From HGM20899 sp964615195 (lineage in GTDB: Bacteria; Pseudomonadota; Gammaproteobacteria; Enterobacterales; Succinivibrionaceae), in contig CAZTNG010000003.1 in assembly GCA_964615195.1 (NCBI GenBank), positions 1 through 64,000 on the forward strand: a stretch of DNA of 64,000 nt, written 5' to 3'. Under the pieces are notes generated by a model that saw only the letters and a program-made list of their open reading frames with translations, was not told where the DNA came from and searched no databases. Numbering within the stretch: the stretch's first letter is position 1; every line of letters starts with the position of its first letter. A program made the position numbers and the translations under genes. Shown here one piece after another: positions 54,282 to 63,045 of this stretch.

Positions 54282-55145
54282 ATGGGTTTATATATCACAA
54301 ACACTTCTGCAATGTTTGCAATAAGGCAAATGAATAAGTATCAATCATCATTAGATACGTCATATCAAAGGCTTGCTAGTGGATTGCGAATTAATAGTGC
54401 AAAAGATGATCCTGCAGGTATGCAAATTGCGCATAGATTAACTTCAGAGATTAATGGTTTAACTCAGGGAAATCGCAATGCTCAAGATGGTATTTCCTTA
54501 GCTCAAACAGCAGAAGGTGCTTTAGATGAAGTCACCAATATGCTTCAACGAATTAGAACATTAGCTTTGCAATCATCAAATGGTACAAATTCTGAATCCG
54601 ATAGGTCAGCATTGAATGAAGAGGCAAAACAGCTTTATGAAGAGATTAATCGTATTTCCTCTGATACAACTTATGGTGGATCTAAATTATTAGATGGCTC
54701 TAGAGGAAATGTTAATATTCAAGTAGGTGCCTATTCAGGTCAAGGTATAAATATTAATTTAGATTTTGCATTTACTGTCGCAGGAATGAGTGAATTAGCA
54801 GGTGAAGATGCAAAGAATGCATTTGCTGGAGGATTTGATTTATCAACAGAAGAAAGTTCTCAAAATGTTTTGGATAATATAGATTCATTAATAAAAGTTG
54901 TAGATGGAAAACGAGGAGAGTTAGGAGCTGTACAAAATAGATTTGAATCAACTATAAGATATCAGAGTACTACCATTGAAAATCTAACTGAATCAAGATC
55001 TAGAATTCAAGATTGTGATTATGCCGCAGAAGTTGCAAATATGGTTCAAAGTAATATTCAATTACAGGCAGCAACAGCAATATTAAGTCAAGCTAATCAG
55101 CGAAATAACTTAATACTTAGTTTAATAAATTCATCATTCAGCTAA
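54282..55145 (+). CDS. Flagellin
   Basis: The 287-residue filament protein keeps the D0/D1 regions (N-terminal NTSAMFAIRQMNKYQSSLDTSYQRLASGLRINSAKDDPAGM-type sequence; C-terminal VANMVQSNIQLQAATAILSQAN) and has almost no variable D2/D3 domain. The TLR5-contact segment LQRIRTLALQ is present at 89-98. A cysteine (C245, RIQDCDYAAE) replaces the usual alanine. An open frame from 54261 adds 7 codons, but TGGAGG at 54271 sets the start at ATG 54282. A scaffold gap begins 43 nt downstream; more flagellin copies may be hidden there. Confidence 0.93.
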   Translation: MGLYITNTSAMFAIRQMNKYQSSLDTSYQRLASGLRINSAKDDPAGMQIAHRLTSEINGLTQGNRNAQDGISLAQTAEGALDEVTNMLQRIRTLALQSSNGTNSESDRSALNEEAKQLYEEINRISSDTTYGGSKLLDGSRGNVNIQVGAYSGQGININLDFAFTVAGMSELAGEDAKNAFAGGFDLSTEESSQNVLDNIDSLIKVVDGKRGELGAVQNRFESTIRYQSTTIENLTESRSRIQDCDYAAEVANMVQSNIQLQAATAILSQANQRNNLILSLINSSFS

Positions 55146-55188
55146 TAGCGAGTGCTAGGATGTGTGATTAATATCTAATAATTAACAG

Positions 55189-55288
55189 NNNNNNNNNNNN
55201 NNNNNNNNNNNNNNNNNNNNNNNNNNNNNNNNNNNNNNNNNNNNNNNNNNNNNNNNNNNNNNNNNNNNNNNNNNNNNNNNNNNNNNNN
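55189..55288. other. Assembly gap (100 N)
   Basis: Exactly 100 N, the usual placeholder for a gap of unknown length. The stretch 55146-55188 and 55289-55362 show no gene. Linkage between the flagellin and glgC rests on scaffolding only. Confidence 0.98.
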
Positions 55289-55362
55289 ATTTTATCAGCA
55301 AAAAAATCAAGTTATTAATGGTACTCTTTTAGCTGTAGTAAAAATAATATTTGGGGGATTAA

Positions 55363-56676
55363 ATGGCAACATCTTTAACTGCTAGACAAGCAACAAAAAA
55401 AACAATGGCTCTAGTACTTGCTGGTGGAAGAGGAAGTAGATTACATCAGCTTACTGATACAAGAGCAAAGCCTGCTGTATATTTTGGTGGTAAATTCAGA
55501 ATTATAGATTTTGCACTGTCCAATTGTATAAATTCTGGCATTCGAAAAATAGGTGTTGTAACACAATATAAATCACACAGCTTGTTGCGTCATCTTCAAG
55601 CAGGGTGGTCATTTATGCGTAATCAGTTTAATGAATGTTTAGATTTTTTACCTGCGCAACAAAGAATTGACGAAGTTCATTGGTATAGAGGTACAGCTGA
55701 TGCTGTCTACCAAAATATTGATATTATAAAAGAACATCACCCTCAATTTGTATTAATTCTAGCAGGTGATCATATATACAAAATGGATTATGCAAAGTTA
55801 ATTTTAGATCATATATCTCAAGGTGGTCCGTTAACAATAGCATGTGTACCAATTCCTAAAAGTGAAGCTTGTGCATATGGTGTAATGGCTGTTAAGGATG
55901 ATGGTTTGATAACTCATTTTGTAGAGAAACCTTCAAATCCACCTACAATGCCTGGTAATGATCAAATGAGTCTTGCTTCAATGGGTATCTATGTTTTTGA
56001 TGCAAAATTTTTATATCAAGTATTACAAGAAGATGAGTTAGCAGAAGATTCAAAACATGATTTTGGTATGGATATTATTCCTCGTTTAGTAGGATTAGGT
56101 TTAGCTCATGCACATGATTTTAGTAAATCATGCGTATGTAATAGGGCAAAGAATTTAATATATTGGCGTGATGTTGGAACTATTGACTCGTATTGGGCTG
56201 CTAACATGGACTTAGCATCTGTTACTCCTGATCTTGATGTGTATGATCAGGAATGGCCAATATGGACTTATCAAACTCAGTTACCACCAGCCAAATATGT
56301 ACAAGATTTGAACGGAGCTTCATCTATTTTAAGAAATAGTGTGATATCAGCTGGTGTCATTGTGAGCGGATCCTCTATTTGTTATAGTGTTTTATTTTAT
56401 AATGTACGTGTTCATTCATTTTGTTTTATAAATGAAGTTGTTGCATTCCCTGATTGTATTATTCATCGTGGATGTCGTTTAACTAGAGTTGTCTTAGATC
56501 GTGGTTGTGAACTTCCGAGAAATCTGGTTGTTGGAGAAAATTTCGATGATGATTCTCGTCGATTCTATAGATCAGAAGGTGGTGTTACGGTTATAACACG
56601 TAGAATGTTAAGTGTTTTGCGTGAAAAAGAGCCATGGTTATTTGAAGACTTTGAGTCTTATTGTATTGATAATTAA
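55363..56676 (+). CDS. glgC: Glucose-1-phosphate adenylyltransferase GlgC
   Basis: The 437-residue ADP-glucose pyrophosphorylase has the nucleotidyl-transfer loop LVLAGGRGSRLHQLTDTRAKPAV (17-39), FGGKFRIIDFALSNCINSG, GTADAVYQN and the C-terminal beta-helix. It makes ADP-glucose for glycogen. No glgA, glgB or glgP is nearby. GGGGGA 7 nt before ATG. Confidence 0.95.
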   Translation: MATSLTARQATKKTMALVLAGGRGSRLHQLTDTRAKPAVYFGGKFRIIDFALSNCINSGIRKIGVVTQYKSHSLLRHLQAGWSFMRNQFNECLDFLPAQQRIDEVHWYRGTADAVYQNIDIIKEHHPQFVLILAGDHIYKMDYAKLILDHISQGGPLTIACVPIPKSEACAYGVMAVKDDGLITHFVEKPSNPPTMPGNDQMSLASMGIYVFDAKFLYQVLQEDELAEDSKHDFGMDIIPRLVGLGLAHAHDFSKSCVCNRAKNLIYWRDVGTIDSYWAANMDLASVTPDLDVYDQEWPIWTYQTQLPPAKYVQDLNGASSILRNSVISAGVIVSGSSICYSVLFYNVRVHSFCFINEVVAFPDCIIHRGCRLTRVVLDRGCELPRNLVVGENFDDDSRRFYRSEGGVTVITRRMLSVLREKEPWLFEDFESYCIDN

Positions 56677-56682
56677 TTGCTG

Positions 56683-56713
56683 ACAGTCTGTTATGTAAAG
56701 ACTGGCAGACTGT
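56683..56713 (+). promoter_or_regulatory. Hairpin between glgC and arcB
   Basis: ACAGTCTG and CAGACTGT form a perfect 8-bp stem with a 15-nt loop directly in front of the arcB ribosome site AGGCG. It could limit translation of arcB or act as a processing site between glgC and arcB. Confidence 0.45.
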
Positions 56714-56721
56714 AGGCGAAC

Positions 56722-58623
56722 ATGAGTTTTACAAAAAAATCTATAAGAGCTAGACGCAGAGTTCGTAATTGGCTTTTAAATTATTCTATAGTAACAATAA
56801 CTTCGTTGTTAGGTTTGTTTTTGACATTAGTTATTGTTGCTGTTCATTGCTTATTTGCTTTTTATTCTAATGAAGAGCTAAATTGGTCAGATCTTTATAT
56901 TCCTTTAGGTTATGGAGCTTTAATAACTCCTTTTGTTGTTTTTATAATTAGTCGTGTATTTTCTGATGTTGAATCGAGTAGAACTCAAATAGAAGATTTA
57001 CAAAAAAACGAAAAAGAATTAAGAACTTCGTTAGCAAAAACATATATTGCCATAATAAACGCTCGTGAAAGTAATTCTGTATTACACCAAAATCATGAAA
57101 AGTTACGTGGTACATTAGATAATGAGATAAATCAACGTAGGGAAACAGAGGAAAAACTAGATGAACAGGTTTCTTTCTTTTCTGCAATTATTGATTTAAC
57201 TCCAGATATTATTCTATATAGAAATGCTTATGGAGACGTTACTGGGTGTAATGATAATTTACAAAAGGTATTAGGTGTAACAAGTAAAGATGAGCTAAAT
57301 AAGTTATTGAAGAGAAATGTTTCATTAAATGAAATAATCTGTCGCGAAGATGAATTATTAAGAACATCAAAAAAAGACGTAACTTATGAAGCAACTATAA
57401 ACAATATAATATACCAAATACGCAAGCGTCCTGCATTAAATCAAAGAGGTTTGTTAATCGGCATTATTATGTATGGTCATGATATAACAAAGCTTAAAAA
57501 TGATCAGGATTTATTAGAAAAAACATCACGTGAAAAAAGTACATTTATTTCAACTTTAAGTCATGAATTACGTACACCTTTAAATGGAATTGTTGGACTT
57601 AGTGATATATTGCTACAGAATGGTCATTTCCAAGGTGATGACATGCGTAATCTTAAGGCAATTAATGTTAGTGCTGTAACCTTGGGTAATATATTCAATG
57701 ATGTTATTGATCTAAATAAGATGGAACGTCAAACATTTAATATTGTTTTAAGTTGCATTAGATGGAAGGATTTTGTTGAAGATTTAGAGACTCTAGCGTG
57801 TCTTATGACTGAGCAAAAGAATCTTGGTTTTAATTTTACAGTCGAAGGCTCTACAGCAGAGTATATACAAACAGATCCAACACGATTAAGGCAAATGCTA
57901 TGGAATATAATAGCTAATGCTATTAAATTTACAAAAAAAGGTAGTGTTTCAATAAAAATTACCCAAAGCTTAGTTGATGGTAAAGCACGATTAATATTTA
58001 AGATTTCTGATACAGGTATAGGTATTGCAAAAGAAGAGCAACAAAAGATTTTTGACCTTTATTACCAGGTTGCAGGAACTAAGCAACCAACAGGAACAGG
58101 CATTGGTTTGAATGTTACTAAAAATTTATGTAAAGCCTTCGGCGGAAAAATTGGATTAGAGAGTGAGTTGGGTGTCGGAACCACGTTTACTTTGGATTTT
58201 AGTTTTGATGAATGTGAAGCACCGGAGGTAGTTAAAGAATCTCCAAAAGTTAGTATGCACATTCTTTTAGTAGAAGATGTAGATTTGAATATTTTGGTTG
58301 CTAAAACTATGCTAGAAAAGTTAGGTCACACAGTAATTCCTGCCAAAACAGGGAAAGATGCAATTGAAACTTTTGCTAAAGAGAAATTTGATTTAGTTTT
58401 ATTGGATATGCAATTGCCAGATATGACTGGCCTGGACGTAGCTGATAGACTTATTGCAGATTACCATTGTTCAGTTCCTATGGTTGCCTTAACAGCAAAT
58501 GTAGTTGCTAATAATAGTATTTATGCTGAACATAAAATTGTTGGAGTTATGAGTAAGCCTTTGACAGCAACAAAACTAGCTGAAACCTTATCTAAATATC
58601 AAGGAAATAATAATAATGTCTGA
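56722..58623 (+). CDS. arcB: ArcB-type hybrid sensor histidine kinase (without HPt domain)
   Basis: The 633-residue kinase follows E. coli ArcB closely: two membrane helices (about 20-48 and 58-80), a coiled coil (82-150), PAS domain (151-257), HisKA with H281 in STLSHELRTPLNGIVGLS, HATPase with DTGIGI and GTGIGL, and a receiver with D562 in LLDMQLPDMTG. ArcB normally ends in an HPt domain; here the protein stops after the receiver and HPt is a separate gene overlapping by 8 nt. Of the two E. coli redox cysteines, the first is kept (C176 in TGCN), the second is Ile (near residue 230). It senses quinone redox state and drives ArcA. Confidence 0.9.
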   Translation: MSFTKKSIRARRRVRNWLLNYSIVTITSLLGLFLTLVIVAVHCLFAFYSNEELNWSDLYIPLGYGALITPFVVFIISRVFSDVESSRTQIEDLQKNEKELRTSLAKTYIAIINARESNSVLHQNHEKLRGTLDNEINQRRETEEKLDEQVSFFSAIIDLTPDIILYRNAYGDVTGCNDNLQKVLGVTSKDELNKLLKRNVSLNEIICREDELLRTSKKDVTYEATINNIIYQIRKRPALNQRGLLIGIIMYGHDITKLKNDQDLLEKTSREKSTFISTLSHELRTPLNGIVGLSDILLQNGHFQGDDMRNLKAINVSAVTLGNIFNDVIDLNKMERQTFNIVLSCIRWKDFVEDLETLACLMTEQKNLGFNFTVEGSTAEYIQTDPTRLRQMLWNIIANAIKFTKKGSVSIKITQSLVDGKARLIFKISDTGIGIAKEEQQKIFDLYYQVAGTKQPTGTGIGLNVTKNLCKAFGGKIGLESELGVGTTFTLDFSFDECEAPEVVKESPKVSMHILLVEDVDLNILVAKTMLEKLGHTVIPAKTGKDAIETFAKEKFDLVLLDMQLPDMTGLDVADRLIADYHCSVPMVALTANVVANNSIYAEHKIVGVMSKPLTATKLAETLSKYQGNNNNV

Positions 58624-58969
58624 AGAAATAATTAACAAAACATATGTTAATGACTTTGTAAGTATAGCTGGTACAGAGCCAATGATTGATGCAATCACAA
58701 TGTTTGGTTCGAGTGTAATGGAATATATTGACGCATGCCAAGCCCTTTTTGATAAAGGTTCTTATGAGGATGCTGGTAAAGAAGTTCATAAAATTAAGGG
58801 GGCTGCAAGTTCCATTGGTTTAAATAGGATGATGATTGAATCTAAAAAATTAGAGCTTGAGTTATTATCAGAACGTGAAAATTATCCTTTAAAAGATAAG
58901 CTTGATTGGTTACAGAAGTTAGCAGCATCAGATGCTTACGAGTTGATGGCTTATTTAAAAGCTAAGTAG
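58616..58969 (+). CDS. Free-standing HPt phosphotransfer protein (split from ArcB)
   Basis: The 117-residue helical protein has the HPt motif EVHKIKGAASSIGL with the phospho-accepting histidine at residue 58. E. coli ArcB has EGHKIKGAAGSVGL at its C-terminal HPt, so this is the missing ArcB domain as its own polypeptide. The ATG overlaps the end of arcB by 8 nt, with AAGGAA 9 nt upstream, so expression is coupled. It probably relays phosphate from the ArcB receiver to ArcA, encoded convergently next door. Confidence 0.88.
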   Translation: MSEEIINKTYVNDFVSIAGTEPMIDAITMFGSSVMEYIDACQALFDKGSYEDAGKEVHKIKGAASSIGLNRMMIESKKLELELLSERENYPLKDKLDWLQKLAASDAYELMAYLKAK

Positions 58970-58997
58970 AGATAACTTAAACATTTATTTAATAAGG

Positions 58998-59032
58998 CTT
59001 GGTAATACTAAATAGTGTAACCAAGTTTTTTT
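58998..59032 (+). terminator. Terminator after arcB-HPt
   Basis: CTTGGTAATACTA and TAGTGTAACCAAG pair (one mismatch), followed by TTTTTTT. Confidence 0.85.
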
Positions 59033-59138
59033 GTGATGATATTTTATATAAAATACAGAGGGTAACTTTAAAGTGTAATTACCATTATTTTGTAATTGTT
59101 ATATTGATGCTTTTAAATTCATACAATTCGAATTAAAA

Positions 59139-59173
59139 ACCCTATTATTAATTTGAATCGTCAATAATAGGGT
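59139..59173 (-). terminator. Terminator of arcA
   Basis: ACCCTATTATT and AATAATAGGGT form an 11-bp stem; on the minus strand it is followed by TTTTTAATT. Confidence 0.85.
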
Positions 59174-59202
59174 GTTAATGTTTTTATTGTAGTCTTTGAT
59201 AA

Positions 59203-59946
59203 CTAAAAGTTTACATCTGCACTAAAACGATATCCTTCGCCATGAATAGTTTCAATTAGGAACTGAGCATCGTCTTCTTCTAGATGACGACGAAGTTTTC
59301 TAATTGTAACGTCTACTGTACGATCGTGTTCTTTTAAATCTCTTCCCATCATGAAGAGCATTAAGTCTGCACGTGTTACTAGTAATTTTGCGTGTTCACA
59401 GAAGTATTGGAGCATTCTATATTCTGCCCTAGGAAGTCTTGTAGTTTGTCCTGAAGGGCTTGTTAGATCATGACTATTAGAATCTAAAATCCATCCTTTA
59501 AATTCATATTTCTCAGCAGCTGATGGTGTAAACATAACAGGAGCTGGTTGTGAAACAGATGAAACATTTGCATTTTGGTTTCTAGTTCTATTTATTAAAT
59601 TTCTTGCTCTAATAGTAAGTTCTCTTGGATTAAATGGTTTTGTAATATAATCATCTGCACCAATTTCAAGTCCTAGAATTCTGTCTATCTCATTATCTCG
59701 CCCAGTTACAAACATGAGAGCAATATCTCCCATTTCTCTGATTTCTCTAGCAAGTATGAGTCCATTTTTTCCAGGTAAATTGATGTCGAGCAGGATTAAA
59801 TCAACATGATGGCTATTTAGTATATTATGCATTTCATCACCATTTCCAGCCGAGAGGGTTTCATAACCTTCTGCAGTGAAAATAGATGTTGCCATTTTGC
59901 ATGCTATTGATTCATCATCAACAATTAGTACGGTTGGAGCTGTCAT
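59203..59946 (-). CDS. arcA: Aerobic respiration control response regulator ArcA
   Basis: The 247-residue OmpR-type regulator has a receiver with phospho-acceptor D54 in LLDINLPGKNGLILARE and LMFVTGRDNEIDRILGLEIGADDYITKPFNPRELTIRARNL, nearly identical to E. coli ArcA. The C-terminal winged helix has ELKPHDRTVDVTIRRIRKH-like residues (DLKEHDRTVDVTIRKLRRH). A Gln/Pro/Ser/Asn-rich linker (about 130-150) is longer than usual. ArcA normally represses respiration genes and helps activate pflB-focA. It is convergent with arcB-HPt, whereas the E. coli genes are far apart. Confidence 0.95.
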   Translation of the reverse strand: MTAPTVLIVDDESIACKMATSIFTAEGYETLSAGNGDEMHNILNSHHVDLILLDINLPGKNGLILAREIREMGDIALMFVTGRDNEIDRILGLEIGADDYITKPFNPRELTIRARNLINRTRNQNANVSSVSQPAPVMFTPSAAEKYEFKGWILDSNSHDLTSPSGQTTRLPRAEYRMLQYFCEHAKLLVTRADLMLFMMGRDLKEHDRTVDVTIRKLRRHLEEDDAQFLIETIHGEGYRFSADVNF

Positions 59947-60428
59947 TTCGTAGACCTTTATTTAGAAATACGTATAAGCATTCTAATTACATTATGTAAT
60001 TTTAGTGTATTTTATCAATTAATTGTAAATTGTGCTAGCTTACATTGGTTAAACATGAAGTATATTGTAATCTTTATATGAAATTTATGTGTTTATTCAC
60101 CAAATTAAATAAAATTTTCATAAAAACGGATGGTTATTTACAAATATATCCTGATTTTAAATAAAATGTTGTAATGGTAATATATTATTTTACAAATTTT
60201 GATAGTTAATGTTGATATAATTAGTGTTAATTACCGTATAAATATTTATAAAATTCTTTGGTTGTTATGTTATAAACAATATTATAGTTAATTAATTGAG
60301 TTACTTTTTATTTTTAAGAGTTTTTGTTTAAAGCAATTATGCCACTTATTATTTAAAAAAGTGGCATAAGCAAATGAATATAGATGGGATAGTTTTTTAC
60401 AGAAATTTATTATTAAATTATTAAACTA
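59947..60428. other. AT-rich gap arcA/pyrC-like gene
   Basis: About 480 nt. Near arcA lies a dyad ATTACAT-T-ATGTAAT (59986-60000). A hairpin ATGCCACTT...AAGTGGCAT (60339-60367) stands about 60 nt beyond the dihydroorotase stop and may terminate it, though its T tract is weak. Otherwise nothing. Confidence 0.45.
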
Positions 60429-61775
60429 TTAGCGATTAAATAATATTTCTTTACCTTTCGGCATTCCTGTAACTAGCCTACCATCTTTTACTACTTGATT
60501 TCCATTTACAAATGTATGTAAAACTTTATTATTAAAAGTCATTCCCACAAAAGGAGACCAACCACATTTTGATACTATTTCATGCGGCATAACTGTAAAG
60601 GCTACATTTGGTTTTATGATGACAAGATCAGCCCAATAACCTTCTTTTATAAATCCTCTATCGCTTATGTTAAATCTTTTAGCTGTGTTGTGGCTCAATG
60701 CTGTAACTGCTGCTTCAATTGAAAGTTCTCCCCTGTGAACAAGTTCAAGAACTGCTAATAGTGAATATTGTATTAAAGGTAGTCCTGAAGGTGCTTTAAC
60801 AAAAGGTTGTTCTTTTTCTTCACGAGTATGTGGGGCATGATCTGTAGCTATATTGGTTATTATCCCATTTTCTACGGCTTGAACTAAAGATTGTCTATCA
60901 TCCTCATCCTTTATTGCAGGATTACATTTTATTTTTGTTCCTAGATTTTTATAATACGATGAATTGAAAAACAAATGATGTGCACAAACTTCGGCTGTTA
61001 TTTTACGGGACTCCACTTTTTCGGAAGCATAAGGTTTGAAAAGATCAATTTCTTCTTTTGTTGACAGGTGGAGAACATGCAAATTTGCGTTAGTTTCAGT
61101 TGCTAAATCTACAGCTTTTTTAGTAGATTTATAGCAAGCTTCACGACTACGAATTAGTGCATGCATGTATGGTTCAATTTCGTTACCATATTTTTGGGTA
61201 AATGCTGTTAAATTAGCATTTATTATTGCATTATCTTCACAATGGGTAGCTACAGGTATTTGGCTTGTTAAGAAAATTTTTCTTAGAGCTTCGTCATCTT
61301 CAACAAGCAAATTACCAGTTGATGAACCCATAAAAACTTTTACGCCACAAACGTTTTTAGGATCGAGAGATTTTATTTCTTCTAAATTATCTGATGTAGC
61401 ACCTAAATAAAAACTATAATTAGCTACAGAGTCTTTAGCAGCAATTTCTTTTTTGGAATTGAGGTCTTTAGTAGATATTGCAGGAGGGATATTATTCGGC
61501 ATATCCATAAACGATGTTGTACCGCCTAGAACAGCTGCAGCAGATTCAGAAGCAATTGAAGCTTTGTGAGTCATGCCCGGTTCACGAAAATGTACTTGAT
61601 CGTCAATAACACCAGGTAAAACTTTAAAATCCTTACAATCTATAATTTCATACTCGTCTTTCGCACTAATATTGTTGTCAATTCTTGAAAAATGGCCATT
61701 TTCAATAAGGATGTCTCTAAAGCGTGTTGCCCCTTCATTAACATAAGTAACGTTCTTTAATAAAGTTGTACTCAT
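60429..61775 (-). CDS. pyrC: Dihydroorotase, DDQVHF subclass
   Basis: The 448-residue amidohydrolase has VIDDQVHFREPGMTHK (57-72), SFMDMPNN, GVKVFMGSSTGN, the metal-binding HCEDN and HLST histidines, and the catalytic Asp in ATDHAPH. It closes carbamoyl-aspartate to dihydroorotate. The first metal histidine of canonical HxH is Gln60, as in the Bacteroidetes-type dihydroorotases. Unlike the 348-residue PyrC typical of gammaproteobacteria, so transfer is possible. Single gene, divergent from nudF. Confidence 0.85.
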   Translation of the reverse strand: MSTTLLKNVTYVNEGATRFRDILIENGHFSRIDNNISAKDEYEIIDCKDFKVLPGVIDDQVHFREPGMTHKASIASESAAAVLGGTTSFMDMPNNIPPAISTKDLNSKKEIAAKDSVANYSFYLGATSDNLEEIKSLDPKNVCGVKVFMGSSTGNLLVEDDEALRKIFLTSQIPVATHCEDNAIINANLTAFTQKYGNEIEPYMHALIRSREACYKSTKKAVDLATETNANLHVLHLSTKEEIDLFKPYASEKVESRKITAEVCAHHLFFNSSYYKNLGTKIKCNPAIKDEDDRQSLVQAVENGIITNIATDHAPHTREEKEQPFVKAPSGLPLIQYSLLAVLELVHRGELSIEAAVTALSHNTAKRFNISDRGFIKEGYWADLVIIKPNVAFTVMPHEIVSKCGWSPFVGMTFNNKVLHTFVNGNQVVKDGRLVTGMPKGKEILFNR

Positions 61776-62275
61776 TGATTTCTTTAATCCTTGTATAATA
61801 AATGCTTAACTAATTACGTGTTTTTTAACATTATACGCTTGTTTTTGTCTGTACTGAGAACGTTTTAATGGAAAGTAATAAACAGCCAAAATAATATATA
61901 GGTAGATATAAATTAAATTGATAAAATGCTTAATATTTCCTCAATGGTGATATTGTTACCCTTATAAATTAAAAAAAACAACATGTTTAATAATTTGTAA
62001 CGTTTCTTATAGTGAAAACAGTTTCTATCACAAAATTAAATATTTATTTCAAATTAACAAAAAAAAATTACATTTAATATTGCATACAGTTTTTATAAAT
62101 GTATTATTCAGTGCTTATATTTAGGTTGAAATATTTTTGATGCAAGTGAGCGTGAAATGCATAGTATACATAAAATGTTATTTCATATTTTGGTGTCAGT
62201 ATGTGTTTTAAAATAAGAAATGCATAAATATTTAGACGTTAAGTATTTATATAATAGTGGAGCTATTTTTTTTGT
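61776..62275. other. Divergent AT-rich region dihydroorotase/nudF
   Basis: 500 nt with no ORF, tRNA or convincing operator; presumably two promoters. Base composition is very AT-rich throughout. Confidence 0.4.
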
Positions 62276-62902
62276 ATGAAACAGGATGTTGATACACCAA
62301 TTTTAGGTATAGATGATTTTAAGCTTGATACTAAAAAATCCTTGTACAAAGGATTTTTTAGTATGCAGAGTTATACTTTACATTATAAAAGATTTGATGG
62401 TGGAGTTAATGGTCCTATAACTAGAGAAATTTTTGAAAGAGGTAATGCTGCCGCAATTGTTCCTTTTGATCCTGTTAGTCAAAGAATTGTCTTAATAGAA
62501 CAATTTCGTCCTGGAGCTATTAATGATGATAAATCTCCTTGGCTGTTAGAAATTGTAGCTGGAATGATTGATGCTAATGAACAATCATCGACAACTGTTC
62601 AAAGAGAGTTGTTTGAAGAAGCCGGAATTAAATGTGAGCGAATTAAATTTGCTACTAAATTTTATACCACTCCTGGTGGGTCAACAGAAAGTATCGATTT
62701 ATATGTAGGAAAAGTTAATTCAGATGAAGCTAATGGTTTCCATGGTTTAGAGTGTGAGTGTGAAGATATTAGAGTACTCACAGTAACATTAGATGAAGCA
62801 TTAGATTTAATAGAGAATGGTCGTATTTGTAATGCAATTGCTATTATTGGTATACAGTATTTGGCTTTGCATAAAGACGCAATCCTAAAGGAATGGCTTT
62901 AA
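62276..62902 (+). CDS. nudF: ADP-ribose pyrophosphatase NudF
   Basis: The 208-residue Nudix hydrolase has the box GMIDANEQSSTTVQRELFEEAGI (96-118; G-x5-E-x7-RE-x2-EE-x-G) and the NudF-type LIEQFRPGA and GSTESIDLYVG. It splits ADP-ribose to AMP and ribose-5-phosphate. The nearest GGAG is 13 nt from ATG, so the start is not certain. It precedes cpdA and yqiA, the order seen in E. coli (nudF-yqiB-cpdA-yqiA) but without yqiB. Confidence 0.92.
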   Translation: MKQDVDTPILGIDDFKLDTKKSLYKGFFSMQSYTLHYKRFDGGVNGPITREIFERGNAAAIVPFDPVSQRIVLIEQFRPGAINDDKSPWLLEIVAGMIDANEQSSTTVQRELFEEAGIKCERIKFATKFYTTPGGSTESIDLYVGKVNSDEANGFHGLECECEDIRVLTVTLDEALDLIENGRICNAIAIIGIQYLALHKDAILKEWL

Positions 62903-63045
62903 TTAATACAAATTGTGTTTTAGTTCATATTTTAGTAAAAATTTTTATTTACTGATATTTTGTGTGCATTATCTTTCACATATATTATTTATTTTTATTT
63001 AAAATTAATAAATATCTAGGATGCTATAGGTTATAGGAAATTAAT

